Origin: Daldinia sp. FL1419
Taxonomy: Eukaryota; Ascomycota; Sordariomycetes; Xylariales; Hypoxylaceae
Reading direction: 5' to 3'
Assembly: GCA_025201765.1 (NCBI GenBank)
Contig: MU623402.1
Location: forward strand, 124,001 to 188,000
DNA length: 64,000 nucleotides
Positions 47,430 through 59,690 of this stretch are shown here, piece by piece (within the stretch, counting starts at the first letter, position 1; every line of letters starts with the position of its first letter). The notes beneath the pieces are model-generated. The model ran no database searches. It had not been told where the DNA came from and worked only from the letters and a program-made list of their open reading frames with translations. The position numbers and the translations under genes are program-made.

Positions 47430-48360
47430 TTGTATATAGTAAATTATATCAAAATATATTAATATATTTATTAATATTTAAATTTTTAATATGAAGTTGA
47501 TTTGTTACTTCTTTAATTTGTAAGGTACAATTAATGTTTTTGAATTGTTTGCTAATGTATTTCAGGAATCCTGAACTGCTTGCGTTTATCCTTAGCCCAG
47601 CAGCTATTCCAACGTGAACCACGCGTTTGAATAACGCGAACCATGTGTTTGAATAATGCGAATTACGCGTTTGAATTTTAGGTGAATTTAATTTAAGTGC
47701 AATATTAATATTAGGCTTAAGAATAAAAAAGGCAATACCCTAAGTTTGTAGTTATATGTATTATAGTATGCTTATTTATTAACTTGAGTAGTATCAGTTT
47801 AATTAAGCCATTTAAAGAATTAAATTCTTAAATAACAATACGAATGCGTTTGAGGTTAGAAAGGGTTGCTTTTAAGTTATTAATGAAGTTTGGGATTAAT
47901 TAAAGTATTGTTGGTTATATTATTGTTAAGTGTTATAAAAGTAAATATATATGATTTTTATCCCTTGAATCCAATAATATACTAATATCACAACAGAAAA
48001 ATTAAGAAAAATACTAACGGGCTTTAAAATATTTATCATTAGCCTTTATAATTTGTATAAAATGAATAAAGCCTTTCGTTATTTTATTATTATTTAGTAG
48101 GGGTGGGAATTAAATAATATTTTAAATGATAACTTAAATTTCTTAATTATGTATAATATTTTTATTTTTTTATTATATTAATTAAAAATTAGATATAAGG
48201 TTTTATATTAATTATTATTACTTCTAAACATTTATAGATTAAGAATATTTATTTTTGTTATTTAATATTAATTATTTTTGTAAATAATAAAGATTATTTT
48301 ATATGGTAGTTTTAAATGATAAGTTTAAAATATTAGCTTCGTACCTTAGATTAAAATTTT
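47430..48360. other. AT-rich island, probably RIP-degraded DNA
   Basis: About 0.9 kb made mainly of A, T and TA dinucleotides with stops in every frame, sharply different from both flanks. In Pezizomycotina such islands usually mark repeats mutated by repeat-induced point mutation. No transposon motif survives that I can read. Edges are approximate. Confidence 0.6.
47614..47679. repeat. 22-bp tandem repeat, three copies differing by C/T transitions
   Basis: Units begin at 47614, 47636 and 47658 around the core ACGCGTTTGAA. Units 1 and 2 differ at four positions, all C versus T. Unit 3 differs from unit 2 at its preserved part also by C/T only. It sits at the edge of the AT-rich island. Confidence 0.75.
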
Positions 48361-51300
48361 TGGAATAGCAGTATAGTCCCACAGATATATCTGCACGGAC
48401 CATATTGGGGTGGCTGTGGTGGCTGGTCAAAAATCTCTAGTCTAAGCTCGCTAAGATAACATTTTCATTCTGTACCTACAATGACTTAGGTATTTTATTT
48501 TATTTTATTTTTTACCCCTTATTATAGTCTCTATGTACACTACATCATAAGTTCGAAAGCCTAAATTTGAGCTATTGAAATCGCTAAAGCTTTTTCTATT
48601 TCCTTTTTCGACTTAAGATGACGAGAATAAGATAGCCAATGAAGCGATGGTCCGCTCTTTTGTTGTCATATATCGGACGTGAAATGGTAAGTAAAATATT
48701 GAGGATTCGCTATACAATACAGATATGCAGCTATCCGCACCAAATCTCCAGCTTTATATTAGTCCTTAGGGGTGGTCTAATATAGTGCACAGGTAGGTAC
48801 CTATATTAAGTATTTTAAGCAGGTATTCATCAGGGCTATTCCGTCCATACCTCAGTACAATGGCTTCCTATTTGAGCCTTTAAGGGGTGAATTCTTAAAG
48901 TTTAGGTTTTCAAGTGGGTATGGACGTTGCTGGTCTCCATAGTTACATGTTATGCATACATGTATATATGTAGTATGAACCTTGCCCTGCCTAACATACC
49001 TATTCTTGGCATATAGTTAAAATACCCAGGTACATTGTATCTACCTACCTACCTATACTTGAGCATTACCTACCTACATACCTACCCACCTGGTAAAGGT
49101 ATAAGGCAGCAATAGGTAAGTAGGCACTTATGCTATATCTACTGAACAGCAATGTCGTTTCCTTTATGATTCATAAAAAATCTTATTTACCCGTTACTAA
49201 GTTTTACGTAGCTACATGTATAATTCGAAGAACGAAATCCCAATGATGGACTTTGGTTAGGTTAGGTACCTGTTTACCTAGTTTAGACCAGACGATAAGT
49301 TGGTTATGGAGCTAAGGTCTCGATGCCAAGAATAGGTACCTACCTATGCAACGCAAGGTAACGACTTGGGTAAAAAGTATCGATACTTCTCCCCGCAGTA
49401 TGAAGTATATGTATCTTCGCGATACTTGACTTCCTAGTCCCGCAAGTACCTATATAAGATCAAGGTAAATGTATACAAGCAGCGTATGCAATGCAGCCTC
49501 GCGATCACTTCCAAATTACATCTACATCATATACTTTCAAGTTCCATATACTTGTCTATTTAAGCACCCCGTACTACAATATCCTATATTCGTCCTCCCC
49601 TCTGCAGATTTATCATCGGACGCCGCTGGCAAGCCACCCCTTAGCCAACTTACTCCGTATAAGAGTCCGAGATTAACAGGTGGCCGTGGCTAATAGCTAG
49701 AATACTAATAGCCTATCGAATTTACTTATAGATTATATTTAGCAGTGGACGGTACGACTATACCATGCTCGTACTCTTTGGTTTTATAGCATTGGATCGT
49801 CCCAGAATGGCATGAGCACGCCCATCAAGTATCTACCTTGTATAAGTATATGAGGCGTTTAGGTCATTCTCGTCTCATTATTCTTGTGTATTCAGCTAGG
49901 TACCGCCGTCTACGAAACAGTAGCACATATGTACCTGTCATACCATGGCCCATATATTCCCAGATACACGACGGGTTTCGTTGAGAAACTTCAATGTGTA
50001 TTCTCTTTCGGGCATGTAGCCTACGAAAAGTACGGCTTAGAGGTATATGTGAGTATTGTTGTGTTCCTGATCGGCTAGATGCGTTCTTAAAAGACAATCC
50101 ACATTATTTATTTGGCTAATCTTAGCATATGTCAGCTATTTGATAGGATACACTTATGACTATCAACTATTACGTAGACAAATTCAGTAGTTAGGGTGAA
50201 CCTACGATGAGATATAATTAGAAGAGGGGCATAGCAACTATTGTTTAGTACTGTAGCCGATGTATATAACTCTTAAGGAAGAAAAACATTATCTTAGAAA
50301 GTCGATATAGGTATAAGCCTCTTATATCGAAGGTCACTATGTACACCACACAATGCATATAACTACAACACAGTATGTTGATAAATATATCTCGTATTAC
50401 TTCAAAAATGACTACCTACTCGATCCAGGTAGGGTCAAAGATAATCTTTTGTACTTTGATATCGTTACCTCTTGCTTAGCAGGACTTATGTTGTACTAGG
50501 CTTTTCATTCTACGGAAGAGAACATGGGTATTTATGAAGTCGGAGCTGAAGCAAACATTTAGGTAGATATCATGTAGCTAGCCTGGAAGCGCTCGGGTGT
50601 GAATGCGGCTCTGTAACCACGAAGGGAAGGGGCTTGTACCACTTATATGTTTAAGCATGTGCCTCGGGGGCACGGTGGAACACCGGAGGACCATTCGTGT
50701 TGGGGACGCCTTATAGTTAAACGCGGATATCCTATTGACCAGGAGGTATAGAGCTATATATCATGGCAATATACGTATTATCTACACTATAAAGTAATTA
50801 GAGATGGAAATCCGCATAGAAATATAGTTGCAATGACTTGCGGGCCGCGGACCCGGTTGAATCTATAGAGGAATGTCTCTTATCGAGTCTAGCATCTCGT
50901 CTTTCATCCCATTATCGTCGGCAAGACTATCACCAGTTGTTTTCAATGCAAATACTTGTCATCTGGCTACCTCCAACGCTTGATCGGCGACCAAGCTAGA
51001 CCGTAATGGCTTATTTCTGACATAGCATGTAAGTCTGTTTCCAAGAAGCTAGAAAGGATTGAAACTATAAAGGTAAGAGACCGTCGGAACAGTTTGAGAA
51101 TGCGACTCTGACCACAACTACATATGCAATCATTAGCCTAGGTACATGCGGTATACAATAATCGAGTAAAGGTGTGGTAACTAGGTAGGGTTAGATATTC
51201 CATGGGTAAGGTGATTGAATCTTGAATATATGTATGTAATTGATTCTTTTGAGGTACGTACCTACTGAAGGGCTGCCCAGGTGCTGCATGTTTGAAGTAC

Positions 51301-51769
51301 AGTTCCGTAGGTATTGCTCATGTACCTCTTGTTTATGCTCCGCGACATTGATCCTTTACACGTGTAGGTTGAAGCTAGATTAGGAAACAACCCTGAAATG
51401 TAGGCTGCTACCATAAACGACTCCATAGTTTTGGGATGGCGCAGATGCAACCTGCAAGGACGGTATGATCGACGACAATGGGATCTAAGGACACGAGCCT
51501 ACTATTTGGATGATCGTTGAAAGTACGAGATTACAAGTTTACCATTTTATTCTCACGATATGGCTTGGGTGGTTTACTGTATCCGTATTAACTATCGCCC
51601 CACCATGGTAGGCAGCTTGTTGTGAGGTCTCTGTATCTTATGGTTGTGATACAAGAGTATAGTTGGTTGAGAACGTGCTCTTATACTAAGATACGCGAGA
51701 CTCTTCCTATCATGGTGGTACCTAACCTAGTGATTTCCATACTAAAAAGCTTGGTTGAACTTTTGGTAT

Positions 51770-52621
51770 TTATCTAACGGACAAAGCTTCGCGGGAAGGG
51801 TTCAAGTCTGGGTGGGTGCTGTACGCTAATAGTTTCATGTGTCGCTGGTATCCCGGCATATTTGATGTTTGAGCTAAGTCATCCACATCTTTGGTCCGGT
51901 GACCATCGAAATGTTTCAACGCGGCCGTCAGAGTGTTGAGGATATAACTACCCCGCTCATATTTTGAGGACGGGAGTCCTAAGAATTGACCGGGATCGAA
52001 AGTAGCGTGCCATTCTGGTGGAATTTGATGCTTCTCCGCGGCTAGTTATGATATTAAACTCTCGTACTTTTCGCTTATGAAGACTAGAATGTCGATTGTC
52101 TAGGGTATTCCTTTTGTTGCTTACCCCTCTGGGCCCCAAGTGAACTTCCCTAGGTGCTTATTGAGTTAGCATATGATTTCCTGAACAGAATAGTTGTTAT
52201 TCAGAAAGTAGAGTGGCTCAAGAGTTGGTAACGACAAATCTTTATCACGATGATGCTTTGGTTGGAATTGGATAACTAGGTCGACATGTTAGATTCGCGA
52301 TGTTCCGGTGCCAACAAGGATCCGTTCTAGGCTCATCTCTTGGCAAGTTTCAACCAAGGTTAAGACTACGGCGAACCGCGACAAGGATATGTTCCCGCTC
52401 TGCCGCTTTACTGACCAAGCGCCGAGGATCCGGCTTGTCGGGCCACGGCTCTCATTTAGATATACGAAATCTAGTCGTTCGTCTCTATAGATACCTAGGC
52501 TAGAATCATTAGCGAACTGAGATAGATAAGAGCAAATTAAGCTACGACATAGGGTATGGCATATATTATTCTTGTTGATAGCACAGCTGAACGTCGTTAT
52601 TGACGAGGAATCCCGTACCAT
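51770..52621 (-). pseudogene. Decayed protein-coding gene, family not recognised
   Basis: One minus-strand frame carries protein-like sequence from 52621 to a TAA at 51770-51772. It is interrupted by TAA at 52289, 52166, 52121 and 52046 and TAG at 52100. All five could come from CAA or CAG by C-to-T change. The last part is open for 91 codons (for example KHQIPPEWHATFDPGQFLGL, then SNMPGYQRHMKLLAYSTHPD). Coding-like pieces may continue to about 51450. I recognise no family. A RIP-inactivated gene is the simplest reading; chance openness of parts is not excluded. Confidence 0.38.
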
Positions 52622-54103
52622 GCCAATCTCTTTTAGCCTTGTTGTAAATACATAGGCAGGTAGTCTGTGAAATATCTCAACTAGTTGTTTACTAGAAAGC
52701 CAATCTACTAGACGAAAAAAGAGCTATTATAGCAAGGGTTGTGCTATTATACGAGGCGAAACAAAACAACAACTCATCTTTGCCGTCGTATAACTATAGT
52801 TAATGGAGAGATCTATATGATTTGATAGTTGTCGAGGAACATTAATGCTAACCTTGCTCTGAATAGTAGTAGCTGAATATCTTGGCCGTAAAGATGAGAA
52901 TCTCACGATAAACTTAAGCTAGCCTCATCGAACAAGAAACGAGATGGAAGCACGGAACAAAACGAGGAGATTATACGGGGTATCGATTATGGTGTAATGT
53001 TTGGGTCGCTCAACTTCGGTAGTTTCCACGTAGGTAGAGGTACTTCTATTCTCGGGTATATCAACTAGTAAATAAGCATAAGTAAGTGAGAAATTTCGAA
53101 TGCTGGTGAGGGTCGCTAAGTACTTGTACTTGATGTAGCAGAGCCGCGGGCGGCTGAACGAAAGGGGAAAAAGAAGGGGTTTTAAGGTTCCAAAGTTCCA
53201 TGCTAGTCAAGGGGGTTAAAGACACGCTATGTCGTATGTGGGGTTCCTTATGGAGACAATAGAGGTTAATTGAACCAATGATAACCCCTGCATAAGTGAA
53301 TAAGCGCGTCCCTGTAACACAGTGAAGCAACGTCCACACAAAACCTAACCGATTCAAAACCAAATTCCCGACACAGACCCTTTTTCTCTTTCCCACCTCG
53401 AAACCCCAAACGAAGCCCTACTACCAGCGAAACCTACAAGCGATGCAGCGAATACCGCAATGCCTTTTGTCACTTCTAACTCGAGTGGCCCCAACTCAAA
53501 GTAACTAATTGGGTCTGTTTATGCGTCGTGCTACACACAAAGAAAGTCTTCCAGCTCATAACCGTGATATCAACTGCCATGCCGGACATGCCAGACATGC
53601 CAAACGTGCTCGACGTGTTCTGCTACTTAATTCTCCGACAATATTTATTATAGCATCGAGAACGGGCTGGCCGACTAGGCCGACTAGACCGGATATAACC
53701 TCCACTACCAATCAGGGTTGTACGAGATAAGGGACTCAACTGGGAGGCTGCCCCTCTCCTCTGTAACCTGAGCTAGATACCGCTCCTTTTCTAACCCTCC
53801 TGTCGAAACAGGCATGGGTGCAGAGTAGAACGGAACAGGAAAACAAAAGTGCATCCCATCTAGATCTGGATATCTTTTCCATGCTCGCCGGCCACATGCG
53901 GCGACCGGTTTATGTTACATTCACCGTCGTCTACGTAGTAGCTATGGTTTCCGAACATGATACGAAGTATTGAATCTCCGTCTCCTACTTAGAGGAAGTT
54001 CTCGACTAGGTTAGGCTTTTATCGCACTCATCTTTCTCGCCTGCGGATACGCCTTTGGCTACACCCAAGCGTAGAATTCGATGATATTCCCAAGGTTTGG
54101 CTC

Positions 54104-54134
54104 TTTTTTTTTGTTTTTTGTTTTTTGTTTTTTG
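54104..54134. repeat. T6G heptanucleotide microsatellite
   Basis: A T tract followed by three or four TTTTTTG units in noncoding DNA. Confidence 0.85.
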
Positions 54135-55007
54135 TATGGATGATCCCTTGGGATTATCCGTTTTCACTGGTAGGGTTTGTCATCGTGGTTTCGGATAACG
54201 GAATGGATGAAATCCACCTTCACCCACCCTCAAGCGCCTTGCCCTAGCTGTCCTAGCTAGGGTTGTCCGTTTTGGATCGATGTACATGGATTTCAGCCCA
54301 GCGCATCAAAGCCAAGACTATGCCTTCGTTCTTGACTCCTCCATTCCAGTATTCTACTTTAAGCTCTTGTTACAGGGTTATAGTTGAAGAAGTGCGAAAA
54401 GGCATGAGGTGTGGTAGTGCCCACCCCCAGCAACATTAACCCTAGTCAATCTAGAATGTGTCGGCCGAGTATCAAGACGTAGAAGATGCATTATCGTTAT
54501 TATCTGCCTTTCGTCTCACTTGCTCTTACTGATCTTCTTCCCTTTTGTTCCCTCTTTACTACCGTATAGGTTCAACTACTGTATCACTGACAACGTTGTT
54601 GCGAGCCCCCTTTCTTTTCTTTCGCAGCTAGCGACCACTTTCCTTCATTGTCCAACTGGCTTGGCTGCTTACGCTCTTTTTTTTGAATAATCACTTTGGT
54701 CGCCGGTGGCAATTAGATTGGTCTACGCTCCTCTATTTGGTTCGTTTTTTTGTATCTGGTTTATACGTTTAATCTCTGACGTGACGAGAAAGAGAGTGGC
54801 AATCAGCTTTTTGGGAACATCGATAATCTTGCAATTACACCAAAGCTTCCAGATATCCTGTCCTATTAACACGACCAATTTCAGCAATTTCGATTCTTGT
54901 AGCAGCTTGGTCTGCCTATTTTACATATATCACTTTTAAATTCGTTGAGGCAGTGCCGTCTTCGCTATTTTTGCAATATCTACCTGTGGTAGATTAACGA
55001 ATACACG

Positions 55008-56098
55008 ATGTCTCCACCATTGCAATTAACTACATCCTCCGCGATGCCATACACACCGACGAGCGATGTTCTTGACCGACATGAATATGGGGTTACTAAG
55101 AATAGGAAACTAACAGCCTCAACTGGCGGGGGGAGAGCTTGGAGTGAAGACGAGGTTAGTAGGAAACTAAGCCGATGATCCTTTTGGCCCTGATCCATGG
55201 GATCGTAGAGCGAAAGCAATCGGGCACGGTACTAGGTAACTAATATATAGCTGAATAGGAGGTGTATCTTCTCCAGACTCGTCTTCAAAAGATGCCTTAC
55301 AAGCATATTGCCGCCCATCTGAAGAAGACCGAGCTAGCTTGCCGTCTCCATTACCATCAACTAAGTCACGGAAGCAATCGCCGCAAGCGGACCACGTCTA
55401 TATCCTCAGGCTCCTCCACAGGACATTCGCCTATCTTGCCGGCTACTATTCCGTCTCCTATCCAGGAGGTTCCCCGCGATAATTCATCTCCTGTGGGTGC
55501 TACTGGTAACGAACCCGACTCGCCTGGCTATGCAACCTCAGTGCAGCTCCCTAGTATCATAACGAATGTTGGTACCTCACCTCGATTACCCGCAATCCTA
55601 CCAAAACCATCGACGATTGCTCTCCCGAGTACTGCTCATTCGGCGCCGTGTGGTTATTCAGTCTCGGGCCCTGATTCCACTCGATCGCTCGCTCCATCCC
55701 CATTTCCTCAGCCTGCATCGGTTAATCAAGTACCGGTACTTCGGCTTGACTGTTCTCTCCCGCCGCCCTCAGCTCACGTGGACATCCCTCGACTACAATC
55801 GATATACGCAGCACATCGATCATCATTCTGGACCGCTATCGCGTCTGAATACGGATCAGGGATTAGCCCAATCGTCCTAGAACAAGCATGGAAGGCAAGC
55901 GTATTTGCCATGGGTGGCCAAACTCCAATTACCCCAGTCACTAGTCCCAACGACCGCGAGATTATTTACGAGAAGCACGATAAGACCCGTATTAGCGCTA
56001 TCCTTGGAATAGACGCCAACCCGCGAAGTCCGAAAGAAAGAGAGCTGGTACGGCGATTAGAAGAGGAGCGAAGCGTTGGTGTAGCCGCTGGTGCTTAA
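55008..56098 (+). CDS. Myb/SANT-like domain protein with disordered Ser/Pro-rich region
   Basis: Exons 55008-55154 and 55259-56098 give 328 residues; the 104-nt intron (GTTAGT to GAATAG, phase 0) lies inside the SANT domain. The spliced sequence GRAWSEDEEVYLLQTRLQKM, then PYKHIAAHLKKTELACRLHY, forms one Myb-like repeat at about residues 43-85 with the conserved first Trp and a third-helix LACRLHYHQ segment. A Ser/Pro/Thr-rich middle follows. A conserved-looking C-terminal helical region (SFWTAIASEYGSGISPIVLEQAW and a charged end) closes the protein. This layout is common in filamentous fungi and presumably nuclear; I know no characterised name. It is divergent from the other Myb gene. Confidence 0.78.
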
Positions 56099-57157
56099 AT
56101 TGTTAAGCTGGCAATCGTATTGAAGACTAGCACGGTATCATTACTCTAGTCAATATGGCGCTCTACAACAGTGCCAACTAAATCTCGAAATATGTTGTTA
56201 CCTATCTCAGTTGGGTAACCGTTCTCGTGTTATCCGTTTTGCCCTCGTATGCCTCTAGATTTCCTGATCTCGCACATATCAGTCACAATTTACACATCGA
56301 TTCTATTCTGAAGTATACGGTGGTTGCTATCGCGACCTTGGTTGAGCGAAATAGCCCTTTCACCACTTGTGTCTTTGGGTTTGGCGGCACGAGGGAAGAA
56401 CTAGAACGGTCTCGTAGCTGGGCAAGATGACTTTGCGCTACGCATTGGATTTTAGAGGAGGCTCTAGAAAGGTTAGAGGGGGGGTTCCTTTCTACGTCGG
56501 ATGGTATTTTGATATCTTAACACTGCTATGCTAGCTATATTGGCTAGTAGAGGAGTTAGTCAACATGTCTGGATGGAGGTTGTCTATGGAAGAGATTAGA
56601 TGGAGGAGATGGTGAGATGTCTTGAACGGCCGCTAGCTATGATTCAGTTTCACGTGTACGTATGACTGGATGGATATTTCTTTTTAATATTTCCTGCCAG
56701 CATGATTTATGATGCAAATACAATACCCGGTTTATTATGGGCGAGGAATTCTGTACATTAATTTTTTCTTCTGGGCGGCTCGTAGCGAACAGTCTATGTT
56801 CTAGTCGGAGCAAGGAGAAAAGTAAAATGGTATTTTATCTTGGACGCTTCTGTTTCCATACACACCTAGGTACAGTTGTTTGCTTTCAGTACGCACGTTG
56901 CGAGAATCATTAAACCTACCATTGCCGTTCCGGATTACCTACAAATCCACAGGTATATACTATATAATCTCTATAATTACTATATTTATCATTTACATTT
57001 CCAAAGTCTTAAGCTGAAGTTGGCATTAAGCAAGTAATCAAGGTAAAACTCGTTTCTAGAGCCACCGGTAACACTTAGCGCCGCCGTCTCCTCACTTTTA
57101 CGCAACTCCTCGAATCGGAAACCTACAACAAAATATACCGAAAATATAAGCGCCGCC
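56099..57157. other. Intergenic region, no gene seen
   Basis: 3' flank of the Myb-like gene and promoter of the kinase. A 67-codon frame at 56227-56430 has no recognisable content. The kinase start sits in a GCCGCCATGG context, an excellent initiation site. Confidence 0.55.
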
Positions 57158-58708
57158 ATGGCGGGCCAGGAAACCGACCATGCTAGCGAAACGATGGTCC
57201 CGATAGAGGCTATCCAGATCGTAGATCCCCAAGTCGCTACTAGTTAAGGACCCTTTTTGTTTCCCTTTTGCCTCGAAATACTCTTCGAATGAGCATGGGT
57301 GGGTAATTGAGTGGTTGGAGGATATGGAGGACTAATGGTTGCGTGGATATTAGAATTCCCCCCAGCGGCCCGGATCTCGATTGTTCCTCATGGGATTAGT
57401 CTATGGACGCGCACGGCTCGTCTCGACGTCGAGCACGGTGGGATCCGCAAGCCGTATTTCCTCAAGGTGAGCTGCTCTCTTGGAGGCTTGCATACACACG
57501 TGTGCTTCTTGACGGGATGGAAATGCTTAATATAAAACAGACTTCCTACGGTGCCCTCGGCCGCGAAATGACGCAAAGCGAGTTTCGATGCATGTCGCGC
57601 ATCCGGGGCGTTACGCCGGACTTGGTGCCGGAGCCTATTGCTTCGGGGACGTTTTCCAGCGTGCCGGACGTGCATTTTCTACTATGCGAGTTTCGCCGCA
57701 TGACGGGGGATGTACCAGCCCCCGAAGCGCTTGGTGCGAAGATCGCAGAGCTGCATCGCTGTAGCAGCGGTAGCAGCACGAAGTTTGGGTCGGACGCTTC
57801 GACTTTCCACGGAAATGTTCGCGTCGACCATGGCTGGTCGGATTCTTGGGAGGAGTACTTCGCGAGAACGACGAGGGTGCTATTTGATTTAGAACAGGAG
57901 GCGCAGGTATGTTAAGCGATCGATTACGGGTTATTTGCCACGTTCTAATGGATGCTGGCTCCCGCTGTATCTATCGTGTTTGCTTACTCGCAAGACGCAT
58001 ATGCGTAGGGACCAAACGAAGAGATAAAGGAAATGATACCGCCTTTCTTCGACAAGGTAGTTCCGCGACTCCTCCGACCCCTAGAGACATGCGGCCGTTC
58101 CATCCAGCCGTGTCTCATCCACGGAGACTTATGGCACGGGAACGCGGAGACGGACGCGGAAACCGGGCTACCCGTGATCTTCGACGCGGCATCTCTCTAC
58201 GCTCATAATGAATGTAAGACTTTACCTAATTTCCACGAGGGTTTAAGATTATGGCAACTGCCGGTATCATAATAGTAAGCTGATAGGCGGATGTATGTAG
58301 ACGAACTCGGTGTCTGGCGTCAACCATGGAATAAGATTGGCGAGGCCTACCGAGACGAATACCACAAGTATATGCCCGAGTCGCAGCCAGAAGAGGACTG
58401 TGACGATCGGAATGCCTTATATGCAGTGTAAGGCTTTCACCCCTGATGCGATCGCGTCCTGTGTAGGTATGTAAAAGAGATACTAATTACATTAACTATA
58501 ATAGTCGGGTCAATATCCTCGACTCTATTCTATACAAGGACGATTCTAGCTACCGACAGATGTACGTAAACTAGATCAGTCGGGGAATATTCCTTTTGAA
58601 ATATATTAACATCTATCCTAACCTAGGTTAATATCGGGAATGCGCGAACTCGTTGATAAATTTCCTGGTGGCTTCGAAGAGTGGAACTCGTCAAAAGGAA
58701 GCGTATAA
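57158..58708 (+). CDS. Ketosamine/fructosamine 3-kinase-like protein (APH fold)
   Basis: Seven exons (57158-57242, 57366-57466, 57541-57906, 58009-58213, 58301-58427, 58505-58561, 58627-58708) give 340 residues, all phases consistent. The first donor, GTTAAG, is weak but is the one that keeps frame. Motifs in order: IVPHGISLWTRTARLDV (nucleotide-loop region), GALGREMTQSEFRCMSRI (helix C region), the catalytic loop HGDLWHGN (222-229) and the metal-binding Asp of VIFDAAS (D243). Then come AHNEYELGVWR and VDKFPGGFEEWN. Such kinases phosphorylate sugar-amine adducts on lysines, leading to their removal (protein deglycation), probably in the cytosol. The fungal branch includes proteins without tested activity. 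DHAD lies downstream on the same strand. Confidence 0.87.
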
Positions 58709-59690
58709 GTCCTTATAAACTACCTAACCTAGTTACCTACCTACCTACCTACCTAGGTTGGGTGGTAGGTTAACTACCTGTTAATGTATGAATACTACAC
58801 TTCCAAAGTTCTATATTCGAATAAAAATCGACATTTTCTTCGTTGCCACATCCGAATCAACCTGGACGACTTTACTACTCGTCATACGTGCTCGCGATAC
58901 GCCTCGACTTCTTACTCCGTAATGTCACCGTCGTAGTATAGGTGAGAACTCGGAGTTTTGCTATGCGAGATTCGAATCGCCCCGCATGAATGTATCTCTT
59001 TCGCTCACCTCCACAGAGCTCAAGTACCATCAACTTGGAAGGGTCTAGTCCACCCCGTTTTAATATTTTAGTGGCATACCATGTACGGCATACGTACTTC
59101 TAGTTTACGTACAATGGTCTTACCATCGTCTCCCTAGTCCCGCGTGTTGCCTGCAGACGTCTCCGCTTTCCCCTCCCGTACTCGGGCCCGACAAGGCGCG
59201 AGGACTTGGAGCAGCTCGATGGATACCCCAGACGAATATCCAGACTAGCAGGACTAGTAGGTTGGATGTAATGGGTATAACCTAACCTAGAAAAGTTGCT
59301 TTTTGGTTCGTGGGTCATGTGGATATTATCGTAGACCTGCCGGGACCTGGTACACCTCGCCTACCAACCAGTCGCCTCTCGAGGATTTCAAATTACTAGC
59401 TTCAGATGTGCGAATGCAGCTCTTGATAACAGAAACCTATCCGCTCCGGGATCCGGGCCATTCCGCGTTTCTAAACCCTCGTTACGTCAAACCTCCGAAA
59501 TTTAACATCGTCATAAGATTTGAATTTCTCCGGCAGTTTCTTTACCCCGCAGAGCCGGTACCAAGGGTTGTTATATATAGGCGGCTTTCATATAAGCCTA
59601 AGGGACCCTCCTTCTTCGCTGGGGAATAATCAAGACGATTTATTATATGAGTACCTAGGTAGGCAGATATCAAATATTAGTAGATTCACC
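58709..59690. other. Intergenic region, no gene seen
   Basis: Starts with a TACC tetranucleotide run (58736-58757) and a CCTAGG. Overlapping frames at 59100-59629 are not coding-like. The sequence just before the DHAD start includes TACCTAGGTAGG. Confidence 0.55.

Larger units (their letters stand above)
46001..55007. other. Gene desert (about 9 kb) between divergent Myb genes
   Basis: No intact gene on either strand. It includes an AT-rich island (47430-48360), a mutated 22-bp repeat (47614-47679), TACC/GGTA-rich stretches at 49010-49120, a decayed coding stretch (51770-52621) and a T6G repeat (54104-54134). The last 500 bp before 55008 is CT-rich and probably promoter and leader of the next gene. 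Confidence 0.55.

Noticed and set aside
47430..48360. AT-rich island as a centromere or mitochondrial DNA insertion
   Set aside because: Too short and isolated for a centromere, and no mitochondrial gene sequence is recognisable.
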